Shown: positions 1-12,322, numbered from the stretch's first letter. The stretch: DNA of 64,000 nucleotides from Tyto alba (GCF_018691265.1 NW_024881327.1:26715936-26779935), one strand, 5' to 3'. Notes: a model not told the origin generated them from the letters alone. A program made the numbers and translations.

Positions 1-341
1 CATGTATGAATTCAAACACTGATTCCCATTTCATGTCCATATTTTTAGATTTACTGCATTTGCTAATAGGTCTGTACAGTGAAAAGCCACACTACTGCTA
101 TCTCTCTCAATATCGATCTACCACTGGAAAAATACATTACTGACTGTTACTGAGCAATACACGAGCATTATTCACAAATTGAATTAAAAAATGAAACCTT
201 GTCATATGTACTTTCTTTATTCTGTCAATTTCTACAGCCATCCTAAAGATGTAGTTTATTTGTTAAACCAGCTTGTCCTTTTCAAAACCAGCCTGTCTTG
301 TTTAAATTAGAAGTTGTACCATTTTTTCTCTCTCTTAAAAG
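1..341 (+). other. SGCB: SGCB last intron (3' part)
   Basis: AT-rich sequence with no coding signal that ends in the polypyrimidine tract and AG (340-341) used by the SGCB terminal exon. The intron's donor is outside the window. Confidence 0.85.
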
Positions 342-545
342 GAAAACAGCATTATCCTGAATGGAACTGTGATGGTCAGCCCATCGCGACTGCCAAGTTC
401 TTCTTATGGGGAACAGTTTAATAACGGCAACTGGCTGCGTTTCAAGCTCTGTATGTGTGCAGATGGGACACTGTTCAAGGTTCAGGTGACAGGTTATAAC
501 ATGGGTTGTCAGACTTCTGTCAATCCGTGCGGAGCCACGCACTAA
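342..545 (+). CDS. SGCB: SGCB terminal coding exon (beta-sarcoglycan C-terminus, partial gene)
   Basis: This is the last coding exon of beta-sarcoglycan, a single-pass type II membrane glycoprotein of the sarcoglycan subcomplex that links dystrophin to the muscle sarcolemma. The exon follows a pyrimidine-rich acceptor ending in AG at 340-341, opens in phase 0 and encodes 67 residues before TAA at 543-545. The extracellular Cys-rich end is diagnostic: the stretch CMCADGTLFKVQV is followed by GCQ and by NPCG before the final His. From memory, the human protein has the same segment and ends a few residues differently. The length fits the human last exon (about residues 252-318). An NGT glycosylation sequon lies near the exon start. 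Upstream exons lie left of the window. The minus-strand reading frame over this stretch is only a shadow. Identification is very secure. Confidence 0.95.
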   Translation, partial: ENSIILNGTVMVSPSRLPSSSYGEQFNNGNWLRFKLCMCADGTLFKVQVTGYNMGCQTSVNPCGATH

Positions 546-3250
546 AACGCAAACCACTACCAGGAGAGTTCTCTTTTGTGTTTACATATATTTGTATGGA
601 GTAATTGCATGCTTTAAAGGATTTCTGTTTTTACAGCAGTTTATACTAACATTTACTACATAATATTTTTAAGCAGAGGCTGTTACACTCAGCAGTATTA
701 TGTCATCATCCTGTTAGCTGGAATAGTGGCACTGATTTAGGAAGCTTTCAGGCTACGTGCATACTGAAGCACCTTCTGAATTGGGATTGGTAGAATATAT
801 TTAAAGAGCGTGATCTCAGCAACCACCGTGACTGCCTTCAGTGCCTTCAGAGGAGGTTTTTGTCCTACATCCCAAGACCTTGAGGGCTGCTGAGAACACA
901 ACTGCAATGTGAAGTACTTTGACAGAAATGTCGATTTGATGTTGGAAGTGGATTTGCCTAGGATGGCTGAAGTGACAGATTTTTGTCTTCTCTTCATTTT
1001 TTGCCAAAGGCTGATATAATGATTTCCCCCAAAATTACGTGGTTTACCATATGTGGAGAAGGAGAGAGGTAATGGCAGATTAATTTTTAAATATTGCATT
1101 AATTGTCTATATTTTCATGTAGTTAAGACCAAATAATACTAGCATAAATAATATTTGCAAAGTAATATTGAGTGCGGAAATGTAACATCAATTTTGAAAT
1201 AGTCTTGCGAATATTGGAGTGTTACTTGAGCTCCCATTCTATCTGTGCAATTTAGGCATTCTACAGTTGTTTAATTTATGTAAAGTATTTATAAAACGTG
1301 TTTATATTCAAAGTACATTTTTAAAGATGTACTTATAGCCTGCTCACTACCCAAAAAAAGGATTTTCCTGGGTGCTTTAATGTGAACAATATATGAATCT
1401 ATTATTCAACAAATAATAATCTAAAGCATGACCGTTACAGCAGTGTCTGAGATCAGATCTCTTTTTCCCCACAAATGTCAGTACTGATGCATTACTGAGA
1501 AACTCAGAATTAACTTCTGAAGTTAAACTGCAGGTCTGTAATTCTAAAGGTGATGGTATTGGATTCTGTAACAGCAGAGTAAATACATGTGTATGTGAAT
1601 TTGTCAACAGTGAAACTGTGTCTATGGTGAACTGGGGCTGTATAGAAACTGTTACAGCCTTGTAACTGCTTTTGCAGAGGTAAGGTGTTATGTACTTCAA
1701 ATAGACCAGCTCACTGTAAGATTCCTTCTTTCCCCACCCCATGTAGTTCTTCAGTTTAAAATAGTTTAGTTTTGTAGTAGCATCAAGTCATCTTAATAAT
1801 GGAGGCCACAAAGGTGACTTTGCAAGTACCTTTTTGACAAGTTTTTCTAGGTAAGCACATACTTCTCTTCCTAAAAGTTGTGCAAATGTTACACATTAAC
1901 TCCAGAACTGGTCATTTGTTACGGGGAGATAAACTATCTACCCTTGGTTTATAGCTCTCAAAGTACGTAGAATTCCACAAAATAAAAATCAGCTCCTGCT
2001 GCAGCAAGAATTTCGTATCCAAGGTCCCAATTCCTGTATTTACTAGAAGTCAGTAAGTCCTCATGCAGAGTGCGTAGGGCTGGAAGTGGTTTCTAGCAGG
2101 GGATCCTCAGGGCAGGCATTACACCACACAAGAGGTCAGTGGGGTCACGCTTCCCTCACTGCTCGAAGGCAGAGCCAGATTTCGCTGCTCAGTAGTTGTT
2201 GGGATTTTGGGGGCAGACAGCAGTGGAGCTGTTCTAACAGAATCAACAGAATAAAATGTAGCAAAAGCCACTGAATTGCTCACAGTAAAGGTTATGGGAA
2301 AGTACTAACATTTGCATACTGCCTTCATGAACTTCAGTTTTACTAGAGCTAATATTTATTAACCACTTTAACACACATTTTGCTGAAAACACACAGACGT
2401 GCTTGCTACTAAGTAGTGCCTCAATTAGTACCTCTTACAGTTAAGAGGAGGAAATTAACATTTTCAGAATTTTCACTCTCATGATAATGGAAGTTTGTTA
2501 CTTTATTTTTGTATATGTAAAGATATATATATATTTACACACATAAAAATATAAGCAGCAGTATCCTCAAAGCTGAAAATGATCTTGAAAATGACAGATA
2601 CTGCCTCAGTTGAATAGATTACACACACAAAGAGCATATTAAAGCTCTTCTCTAGTTAATACTGACATGCCTATGTGCTAGTATTGAATTCTTGTAATTA
2701 TCAAGAGTTCTTTTTTAAATACTGTATGCAACATAGCTGAGAGATTTGTCACAAAGGTACTCTGAAATCATGGTCTGGAGAATCGTTTTTGAATTGTAGA
2801 TTTTTTGTCAAAACATAGCAAAGCTGATCATACAAATACCAAATGGAATAAATTATCAATTTGTTAGCCACTTTTTATGTATTCTTAATATCTTTTGTTG
2901 CCTTCACTACACAGTTTCAGAAATGTTGGCACCACATATGCCTCATGTTGTGCATTTATTTGCCGGTTATCTTCTAACCGCCTAAGGCACATTTTTCTAC
3001 ACATATTTTAAACATTGTGCAGCACATTATTTATTTCAATCCCACAGATGCACTTAAGATTCTGGGTGTTTCAAGTACATTCTACATGACTCTGTAAAAT
3101 ACCATACTGGGTGTGTTGAAACAACTTATGTGTGAAGAGTTCTCAGCATATGTAAAGGTTGTAAAGGTGGCGGCTGTTTCAATAGGTGAAAGACAGTTGA
3201 ATTTCTAATCTTTGTTTTGAAATGAAACAATAAATTCGAAGATGCAGCTG
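546..3250 (+). other. SGCB: SGCB 3' untranslated region
   Basis: AT-rich, non-coding sequence follows the SGCB stop. Only short unsupported reading frames occur in it. The most plausible end is the AATAAA at 3229-3234, with a GT-rich stretch (cattgttgtgttattg) about 70 bases downstream. That gives a 3' UTR of about 2.7 kb, in line with the long 3' UTR I remember for mammalian SGCB. Earlier AATAAA copies near 1981 and 2249 could serve shorter isoforms. The exact end is an inference. Confidence 0.6.
3229..3234 (+). terminator. SGCB: Candidate SGCB distal polyadenylation signal AATAAA
   Basis: Canonical hexamer in AT-rich DNA, followed by a GT-rich downstream element. It lies about 510 bases before the LRRC66 start codon and is the last good signal before that gene. 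Confidence 0.5.
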
Positions 3251-3740
3251 TGGCTCAGAAGTATTATTTGTAAGAATATAGTTTCTCATTAAAAACACAT
3301 TGTTGTGTTATTGATAGGGAAGCTAGTATTTTATTAACTATGAGTATGAAAATCATTTCACATCTATTAGTCATGGATAGTATCTGGTGGACTTTGCTCG
3401 GCAGTAATTGTGTACAGTACCTGAAGCAGAGTTCAAAAGTCTCCATCGTTGGTAGTTCACGAGTTCCTGAGGAGCTGTGTTTCTCAACCGAAGGGCTGGA
3501 AAAGAAAGAAAAGGTTCGGATTGTTTTTGGAGAGAGGTAGGGGGAGGGGGAAGGTTACCAGTTTATGAATGTTCTTTTTGAAACATACCTAAGACTCCAA
3601 AACTGAATGTTTAAGGCAGAATGTTGGTAATGCTTTGGGTATTTGTTCAGCATAGATTTTTTTTTAATCTCGAAGTATTTCCACTTTTCATTTAACTCTT
3701 GTTATACTGAACTTACGACAATTTTACATTTTACATATAG
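3235..3740 (+). promoter_or_regulatory. SGCB-LRRC66 intergenic gap, presumed LRRC66 5' region
   Basis: About 500 bases separate the presumed SGCB polyadenylation signal from the LRRC66 start. There is no CpG island and no convincing TATA box. An AG at 3739-3740 just before the ATG could be a splice acceptor for a non-coding first exon, but its pyrimidine tract is poor. The promoter may lie here or further back in the SGCB 3' UTR. No specific regulatory site can be supported. Confidence 0.3.
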
Positions 3741-3745
3741 ATACT

Positions 3746-4241
3746 ATGGATAGCTTTCACTTGAGCGTCATAGTTGTGGTCCTTTACTTTAATATTCCTG
3801 GATCAGTGGGAATCAAGTCACAGTGGATTCTTCGTGATTCACATCACCATTCAGACTGCCGGTGGGATGGGAAGTTCTCACTGAATTGTTCTTTTACCGG
3901 AATATCTGCTATTCCAGAAGACATACCTCAAACAGCAATAACGGCTGATTTTAGTTACAATAATATTAAAACTTTTCTGTGCACTAATGGAAGAAATGAA
4001 GAATGGATGCTAAAACACCTGAATCTCAGTAACAACCTGATTTCTGAGCTCTCCTTAACTACCTGTAGAGATTTACCCATTTTAGAAACTCTCAACCTCA
4101 ATGGAAATGCCATCCACACCCTCACACTGGACATACCTACACCAGCACATGGGTCTAAGAAGTACGGAAAAGTCGATCATCTCCTGCCTGCTCTGAAAGT
4201 ATTGTTAGTTGAAAGAAATAAACTTAATACAGTTCCAAAAG
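3746..4241 (+). CDS. LRRC66: LRRC66 coding exon 1
   Basis: Encodes the signal peptide, LRR N-cap and first LRRs (residues 1-165 plus the first base of codon 166). The donor is AAAAG followed by GTAAGC at 4242. Reading through the donor reaches a stop 44 bases later, which supports the splice. Confidence 0.88.
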
Positions 4242-7200
4242 GTAAGCATTTCCAAATCGTTAAGGACCTCTCTCCCAAGGGGTAAGTTGGTTTTGGATGT
4301 GATTCAGTACATCTTACTGAATTCAGACTGGGACTGTCTCTTTTAGATATACTTCAGGTGAGGGAAAGTTCCACCTGCTTGCAAATACAGAGACTGAAGC
4401 AAATGGGTTGTGTTGGATTAGGTTGGGGTTTTTTATATTCAGTCTTTGCAACTGTAATGCCTTAATGTCAGTCAAATATAACCAAATGTATCATCTGAGA
4501 GCCCAAGCAGTATTCTCCACTGTTGTATAGAAAGAGAAGTAAGGATCTTTGGAAAAACACCAGTGGCCACAGCTCAGTCATGAGCCTTAACATCAAGAAA
4601 ACTACAGATAATTAATGTCATGCTACTCTTCAGAAGAAAGTCCCTACTCTTTTAAATAAAATTTGCTCCAATTTCAGTATTTAATTAAGAAAATATATTT
4701 TGTTCAGTCAAAACAAATTTGTTTCTGCCATTTGACACCCAACCCAAGTGACACCTTTTAGTAACAAGAAAGGGCTGTAAGGTTTTGATAGATTTTAGAA
4801 AGTGTTTGCTAGTCACTGAACTGTGCTAGGCATCGTAGCTTTTGTGACAGCCTCTCTCCTCAAACAGGTGATTCACATTGTTCAAACAGCGTTCAAATGA
4901 AGCAGAAGCTGCAGTACAAGCAACACTATCCTATAAATTGTTTGCTGAACTAATTGGTCTCTGATAACATCATCACATTAATGAACTCTAGACTTTTAAA
5001 ATACCTGGGGGGCAGGAGGACACAAACCAAAACCCACTTATCTCACAGTCAGACAAAGGAAATAATAGTTCTATTTTTCTCTGGTTTTGATACTTTTGAT
5101 TACTAAATAATTCTCTGGCATGCAGGAAAGCATTTTGCTTAATTATTTTGTAGTATCTGTAAGGTTCCCATATAGACAGTATAGAAAAGCTTACATTACA
5201 AAATATATTGATGCGGATTTTATTTGTTTTGACAGATAGAACTACACATTGTAGGATGCCTCAGTGGGTCAGACAGATCGACCCTTTTCTATAAGAGACT
5301 CAATGTTTAGATGCTAAAAGTCAAATTGCTGTGCATCATACCACCATACTTCAAGTTATACTTAAATCCCATATTCATTTAAACACATGTTCTGAAGTTT
5401 ATTTTCCTCCTCCAAAACACTTCACTAACATTCTAGCCTTTAAGCGCAGGCAAGAAGACACAAACCGAAGCACTCAAGCAGAGGGCACTGGCCACAGAGA
5501 AAACCTTCTCGCAACCGCTCCCCCATGTCAGGCTGCTGCCCACTGCTGACAGACCAGTGTATATTTTTGGCACAAATTTAGCCTCAGGGAAACATCCAAA
5601 CTACAATTCTTCATGCAGGTGCAAGGAAGAATTTATGAACTGCCAGCGTTTCTGAATGCCTTTCCTATCAGCTACTTCTAGTTTTACAGCAGGAATTAAT
5701 CATTCCCTCTGCTTTTCACAATAAATCCAAAGATCAATTACTCAGCGATCGGAACGGCCAACTGGAATAAGAGATTCCCAGTAACACAGGTGACACGAAG
5801 GACAGCATTTTAAAAGAGAACTGGTAGCTACTCAACAACGCTGTATGATCAGAAATCACTTCAGAGTGATGTTCAGGGGTGGTGCCGAGGGTTCCAGTGC
5901 CTGCTTTCCCACTGGAACTTGCAGGCTGGAGCTTCGGGGGCTGCCTGCACAGCACCCAAGAAAAACGAAGTATCAACTCCAGCATCCAAAAGGGCTACTT
6001 ACGCAAGACTGATGCTGTTGTAACTAGGATATGCTGAAGAATATACTGTAATGCTTGATAATTCACAGACAGACAGGCATAAGCAACACCATCTTTTTGT
6101 TTTCAGTCAGGTCTACATCCAATTAATATGGTTCAAATAATTCCACATATGAAAAACTCCCATAAACTTGCAGATAGCAATGAATAGGAGATAGTGTATC
6201 ACCTTTTTATCTCCATCTTTTGTTTACAAATAACATTCGAAATTTATAAACTGAGTATAGTCTCCCCTTTTCACACTTCTCCTTTCCTACCTTCAGTTGT
6301 CCAGAGAAGTGTGCTCAAAGTACAGAGATCACAGTTGGAATAATTTTGATAGCACAAAGGAATGTTACTGCTTTTATGGAGATGTAAATTTTTAAAACAT
6401 ACACTGATTGTGAATGTACTAATGTGCCTGCTGTTGATGGCACATGACTTTTAGAATGGAACAGCCACTAAATAGAAAAGGAGCAATAATTCGAAGCCTG
6501 CAGCCACTCAACAGACAGAAATGGAAAGAATTTTGTTGTAAAGAATTTTAAAAAGCCACTTGACACACTTGGGAAAACAAGAACATGAAATGTAAAATAG
6601 TTTTGTTCTTCCTAGGACTAGGCCTGCTGCAGTCTTTACACACTGTCCATATGTCATCCAACGGCATACAACAGATTGATGTGAATGATTTTCAAAACTG
6701 TTCACAGCTGAAGGACGTCGACTTGCAAAACAACAAGATAACTAAAATTCATCCAGACGCCTTCAGGGATCTCAACAAATTACAGGTTGTAAAGCAGTAT
6801 TACAACTGTTTCAATGTTTTGTGTTAATCACCATTAGAGAAATTAATTAACAATTCAGATTGATTATATTGGTCTTTGATTATTATATTAGTATACAATT
6901 ATAAAAATTAAAGCAAATGGTGAAAGTAATTATTTTTATATATTTGCTCTTCATACATAGGAAAACACACACACTTGTAAATATAAAAAATATAACCACA
7001 AATTCACCATTTATCTATGCCACAAACCATTCCATAACTGTCTTGAACACACACACACACACCCACACACCCTGTTCTACCCCCATCCCTTCCACAGCAA
7101 GAGCCCTGCAGCTTCCCATTCACACAGAAGTAGTATACCACAGGAGAACTGTAAATATACCACTATTTAAAATTTTCATTTACATTAAAAAGCTTAGAGC

Positions 7201-10200
7201 AATATTCTTGAAATCCTAGCCAGATGTATTGTTCCCATAACTGCAAAAGTGCTTGTGTACTAAAATAATGTTGATACTGCAACTAGGATTCCATTGTAAG
7301 GCTTAGCAAAATAATTCTGAATTATTTCCAAATAGGTTGTGGATCTCCGTGAAAATGCTCTGACAACCCCCCTACCACAGATATTAATCAGTCTGAACTT
7401 CTTTCAACTTGAAGTGGACTTGTCAAATAATGCCTGGATATATAACTGCAGACTAAATGCTTTCAAGCATTTATTTCATTTTCTTTTTGACCCCACGAGG
7501 AAAAAATGGAGTATTTCATACAATCAATCTGCCAACAACTCGCAGAAACCTCTGCTGTATCTTTCAAGTTTCCATTTAAACTGCAGTGACAGTGTTTTGC
7601 TCAAGAGGGCTGTAATCCCAACAGGGAAGACATCAGTGCTAAACTGTGACTTGGACAACACAAGGGGTATGTAAAACAGGGACTCCACCCACATGCTGCT
7701 AAAATCCAGATGCATGCAAAATGATCAAAGAAATCTGGCTTCAAAAGTGGATTCCTAAAGATACTGCTTAAAAAAAACCTGAACAACAATTTAATACACA
7801 AAGTATTTCATTAGAAAGTAGTATACCAGTTAAAATATCTGAAAGGCATGTTTCCCAAAAAAATTCTTCATCTCCTTCCTTACATTAATAAGTGATGCCA
7901 AATTACACACAAATAAATTTCAGTAAGTAGTACGTTGCAAATTTATCAGCTGATTTTGGAGTGCAGACAAAGGATTGAATAGTGGGGTGGTGCTTCTGGG
8001 GCATGTAGAAAACCGAGAAGGATACAATGGTTTTTCTAGTATTCAGTTACTGCAAAATGAAATTAAAGTTTATTTGCAAGAGAAAGGATTTCTGTTTCTT
8101 CTAAAAATGTACAACTACTGTTGCATAAGGTTCACTTAGAAAATTAATTCAGAATTTACAATTAATACAGAGCACTTGAAGGACAAATGACAAAACCTAC
8201 AGAGTTAAGACCTTCCATGCAGAAGTGGAAACTAAGACCAAACTTAGAGTAGAAGGTGTATTTGTCATGTACCACATGGCAAAACAGTTTAACTGTAATG
8301 GACTAACAGTACTTTGAGGTAGTGAGGCTTTCCCCTTGGAACACTATCCCCAAATGAAAATACGTAGGGTCTATCAGAAATACCACCTGCTTTGTCTGTT
8401 AACAGGGAAAGTCATGGAAACTCTGATCGTGGGATTAAAAATCAACCCACTTGATTGCACCAAAACTCAACTGGGAACGCAAGCAGACCCAAAGGCAAAG
8501 GTGTACAAACAACCCTGAAACATGTTCCAAAAGGCAACAACCAGCCATGGCCCACACTAGCTAAAGTTTGGAACAAATGCTTGGTAGATACAAATGTCCT
8601 TGGTTTTCAAACCTTTTTGCTGCAGTTGGAGCAGTAACTACAGGAAAATCACAGTGGTTAAAACACTGACAGTTACCTAGTGAGGTTGTCTTTCCTAACT
8701 GCACACAGTGACCGTGGGTGGTCACGCTGGGGAACAGCTGGCTCTAAACATGGATCTTCCACCAGCGAGAGCAGCAGGTGTTTCTAGTATGACCCAGAAC
8801 CCACTTAGATAATTTCAGTGACCTCCTCCCTCACCCACATCATTCTTCTTGTAAAGTCTGCTCTTAAGACCCCATACATACTGTGTTTTAAATGTGCGGG
8901 GGAAATATATGATGGTTTAACAGGTATTTGGTACCATGTAAAATGACTATGGGTGGATAAAAAGAAAATGGATTTTATAATAGTTAAATAAATACAAATA
9001 GTTTAAATTATCAAAGATAGGTCACAGTACGTTCTTATAGAAATAACTTGACCCTGCAAACCAAGTAACCTATACGTTTAAGAAAGATTCAGTATTTATT
9101 TTCTTTTATTTCAGGTCATGGGGTCTCTTGGTGGACACCTAAAGGCAGAATTGCAAAAGATAATAGTCTTCCTCATATGATACTGGATAAAATGAATAAT
9201 TTAGTGATATACAATGCTGAGAAATCTGCTGAAGGGCTATATTTGTGTATTTTTAATGCAACAAAAAAGAAATATCTCATCTACAATATACAGGTCAAAG
9301 AAAAGGTTTCAACATTTTTGGTTAGAAAAGCCCGGGACACTAACACTGTTTTTAGACAAGGAAGAACACAGCAAGACCTTGCATTGGCTGTCTGCCTCTC
9401 GGTGCTCATTACGTTTGTTTGTGCTTTTTGTCTGGGAGTTTTTGCTAGACCCTACCTTGTGAGCCTGTGGAGACTCATGCGCAGGAACAAAAATTCAGGT
9501 TCAGAACATACATATTCTAATCAAGCTTTTTCAGATGAAACTTTGAGCAGAGGGTGCTCTGCAAGCAAATCAACAAATACACATTGTAATCTGCTCATTT
9601 GTAATGAGAATTCTTCAAGAAGCAAATGCGTTTTTCCTACAGAAACTTGTACTTTGCATGAAAATGTCATTAGTAGCAGTGTACATGCACCGAATACTGA
9701 AGAAGAGTACCAGAAACAAAGCAATGAGATCAATGTGAAGAAAAAAACAGTGTTTTCAGACATCAAAACTAGTATCAGCAATGATGAAAACATAAATGTA
9801 GATGACAATGGACTATTTTCTGTAAGGATAGATTACAAGAACAGCAATGACATAATGCCAAGAAAATTAATGAATAATGACATTTCATTATGGAAAGATT
9901 CAAAATATGCAAATCAAGAAGACTCAGACAAGAGCAGGATCTCTGCCGGACCCAGGAGACTAAATGCTGACTCTTACTCAAATCACACTGATTCTTCAGA
10001 TTCGGATTTAACCTTCACAGGAGAAACTGGCTTTCCATTTTCCACAATACAAACACATACTGTTGCACAAGATTCTAGGAACAACAAGGTGAGCAACAAA
10101 TCTGGTCTGCTGCAGTCCAAACTCACAAAGGCTACACCAGATTATCCTGACAGAAAAGGTATCATTTCACATAACAAACCCATGAGCACTACAGAATTTA

Positions 10201-11816
10201 TGTCTGGAAGGCAAAGCTGTGATGAACAGCTTGGACTAAACAGCAACATAAACATAACCAGTGACATGGGAGATCTTATTTTACCTGGTAGCTGCAAGAA
10301 AGATACAAATATTGAGAATTTAAGTGTCTACCAAACAGTAGAAAACTCTCCTCTTACAGAGTACGACTGTAAAATGGTATGTAGAAATGAAAAAGACGCT
10401 TCAGCAGATATATTTGGTGACAGTTCTTCAGATGAAGGGATTCCATTCACAATGAGTGACTGCAGTTCTTTAGCAGACTTTGAAGTGAAACAACCTGATG
10501 TTAGTGACAACCTGCCGGTCTGTCAGTCATCACCAGAAGAAGCTGATATGAACAGTGGAACCGAGTTCTCAACACTGACAGAGACTCCAAACATTACTGC
10601 TGAAATTCAGCATACTGGGAGAAATGAAGGCAAGAACAACACGTATTTTGAAACCACTATTAATTATGGATCAGATACCATCATGCCTGAAACGGCACCA
10701 CCTTACGCTGATAAACGTAGTGACCATGTAAACACGTCAGATTCAGACACAATTAGTTCTTCCAGTCAAGAAGTTCCTGATACATTTGACTGTTTTACTA
10801 ACGAAGAGTCAACAGCACAAAACTCTATTTCTGATTCTCTCCACAATCAAAATACAAATTTTGGTAATACATTACTTTCGTTAGAACATTCTCCCATGTA
10901 TGACACAGACACAGACAACACTCCCGAAGAGGCTGAACTGCAGCTGTATCAGTTTCCCACCGAACCTCAGCATCCCCTCAGCTACAGTCCCACTGAACAG
11001 AAAGAAAATGCACCCAAGGGAAGTACAGATGAGCACATAGAGAGGAACTCCCCTGAAAAGAATCACGGTGAAGGGGACATAACATTAAGAACTAGCATTA
11101 GTACGTTTGAGGACGATGATTTTGGTTTTGCTCCCATTGATACTGGTTTGAATGAAATTGTTAAAAAACTATCACTACTGCATTCTGGCAACGAGTCATC
11201 TCTTCAATCTCTGCCTGAACACACAGCTGAAAAACATTTTACGGTTATTACAGAGAAAGACAACTTTCTACCACAGGCGAAGCAGGTGACCACAACTATG
11301 GCTTATGCAGATAAAATGCAAAGATATTTTAAGGAGAAAAACTGTGATGCATACACAGAACTACAGGATACCAGCCAATGTAGTCTGCCCGAAGAAACGC
11401 AGTCTTGTGATCTTACAGCAGGTTTGCTGCATCCTCATTCTTCTGGGAAAAAACAATCAGTCTTCAACACAGATCATTCACAAATTGATCAGAGTGACAA
11501 GGATGCGTATTCCTTCTTGGTCCCACAAGGCTTCTTCAATAAAAGTACACGACGCAGTTCATGTTCATTCCCACAGAAGACTACAGAAAATACAACCTCC
11601 AAAAGCACTGACTCCAGCACGATGGAGGATGACACGACTTTGACAGGACTGGAGAACAATTCTACAACAGCTTTCAACCTCCAAAATTCAAGTGAAAAAC
11701 TCAGTCAAAAAAGTCAGACCAATTTAGGACAGGGCCAGTTTTTTGTTAAGAAGAAAAGGGCATTTGATGGATTTGCTAACGTTTTGCAAAGCAGGACAAC
11801 AGACTTCAATAGCTGA
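3746..11816 (+). CDS. LRRC66: LRRC66, leucine-rich repeat containing protein 66 (complete, 4 coding exons)
   Basis: Joining 3746-4241, 6616-6785, 7336-7666 and 9115-11816 gives an unbroken frame of 1232 residues, with all junctions GT-AG and phases 1, 0, 1. The start ATG has A at -3 and G at +4. Visible order: signal peptide (about 1-22); Cys-bounded N-cap (C38, C48); LRRs from about 65 to 235 with LxxLxLxxN cores such as LKHLNLSNN (89-97) and LETLNLNGN (113-121); a C-cap with C260 and C305; a short Ig-like domain (C326, W338, Y375, C377); a membrane helix at about 421-443 followed by basic residues; and a Ser/Thr/Asn/Asp-rich cytoplasmic tail of about 790 residues. The position between SGCB and DCUN1D4 supports the name. 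The molecular function is not established. I recall human LRRC66 at about 880 residues, so the tail here is longer. Confidence 0.88.
4242..6615 (+). other. LRRC66: LRRC66 intron 1
   Basis: A 2374-base AT-rich intron. No repeat family or internal exon was recognised; the LRR pattern is continuous across the splice, so no missing exon is needed. A short open frame at 5331-5549 has no recognisable content. Confidence 0.75.
6616..6785 (+). CDS. LRRC66: LRRC66 coding exon 2
   Basis: The acceptor TTCCTAG ends at 6615 and the donor GTTGTA starts at 6786. The exon completes the split Gly166 and encodes residues to 222: two further LRRs, with cores around LHTVHMSSN and LKDVDLQNN. The exon opens in phase 1 and closes in phase 0. 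Confidence 0.87.
6786..7335 (+). other. LRRC66: LRRC66 intron 2
   Basis: A 550-base intron containing an interrupted (AC)n microsatellite at 7047-7070. Nothing else was recognised. Confidence 0.75.
7047..7070. repeat. (AC)n microsatellite
   Basis: Eight AC units, a CC interruption, then a few more AC units, inside LRRC66 intron 2. Confidence 0.9.
7336..7666 (+). CDS. LRRC66: LRRC66 coding exon 3
   Basis: The acceptor AAATAG ends at 7335 and the donor GTATGT starts at 7667. Encodes residues 223-332 plus one base: the last LRR (VVDLREN), the C-cap with a DLSNNAWIYNC motif, and the first Ig Cys (C326). It leaves in phase 1. Confidence 0.87.
7667..9114 (+). other. LRRC66: LRRC66 intron 3
   Basis: A 1448-base intron that splits the Ig-like domain. 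Short open frames at 8336-8637 show no homology that I recognise. Confidence 0.75.
9115..11816 (+). CDS. LRRC66: LRRC66 coding exon 4 (large terminal exon)
   Basis: The acceptor TTTATTTCAG ends at 9114. The exon completes Gly333 and encodes residues 334-1232: the rest of the Ig-like domain, the membrane helix (about 9378-9446) and the entire cytoplasmic tail, ending at TGA 11814-11816. The first in-frame ATG at 9177 is internal (residue 354), not a start. The 2.7 kb intronless exon is open throughout, strong evidence that it is translated. Confidence 0.9.
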
Positions 11817-12203
11817 GACACAAAACTGTAATACTAATCTCCTATGTCATATAGTAGGTACAAAAATGATTGTGTCTTCAAGTTAAGTGTGTAGCCTTTA
11901 GTTATTGTTAAAATACCATGGGTTGTTTTCAGTTCTGTTTTGGGGTTTTTTTGGTTTGTTTTTTTTTTTTTTTCCCCCCCCTCTGTACAATTACCTATAT
12001 GCCTTTAACTTCAGAAACCCAAGTTACAGAACTAGATTTAACAATGAGGCTGGATCTATCCAACTGAAAACACTGTAATTCCAAAGGCCAGAAGTCATGG
12101 ACTTTTGTTGAGAAGGGTACTTGTAAAAAAAACAAGAGTAAATTTTATTAAAAACAACTCTAGGACACTCAAATGAGTAAACTACTCTGTAGCTGTAATT
12201 GAT

Positions 12204-12209
12204 AATAAA
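12204..12209 (+). terminator. LRRC66: LRRC66 candidate polyadenylation signal 1
   Basis: Canonical AATAAA with a T/G-rich stretch (attattgttggt) about 45 bases downstream. Confidence 0.55.
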
Positions 12210-12322
12210 GCATTTAGTGAGTTATAATAATAATATATATTTACTTTCTCATTATTGTTGGTACCAAGATATTAGTTTCCCTTAGAATTTGCCTCTGATA
12301 TGCTCTGTTTTTTTTTGTCTAA

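Noticed and set aside
282..557. 91-codon minus-strand frame at the left edge
   Set aside because: It is the antisense of the SGCB terminal exon; the plus strand gives an unmistakable beta-sarcoglycan C-terminus.
9177..9179. ATG at 9177 as start of an 879-residue protein
   Set aside because: The frame continues upstream to a good acceptor at 9114 and joins exons with LRR and Ig sequence; the ATG is residue 354 of LRRC66.
11305..11643. 112-codon frame overlapping LRRC66 exon 4 in another frame
   Set aside because: No recognisable product; the LRRC66 frame is open through the whole region, so this is a shadow.
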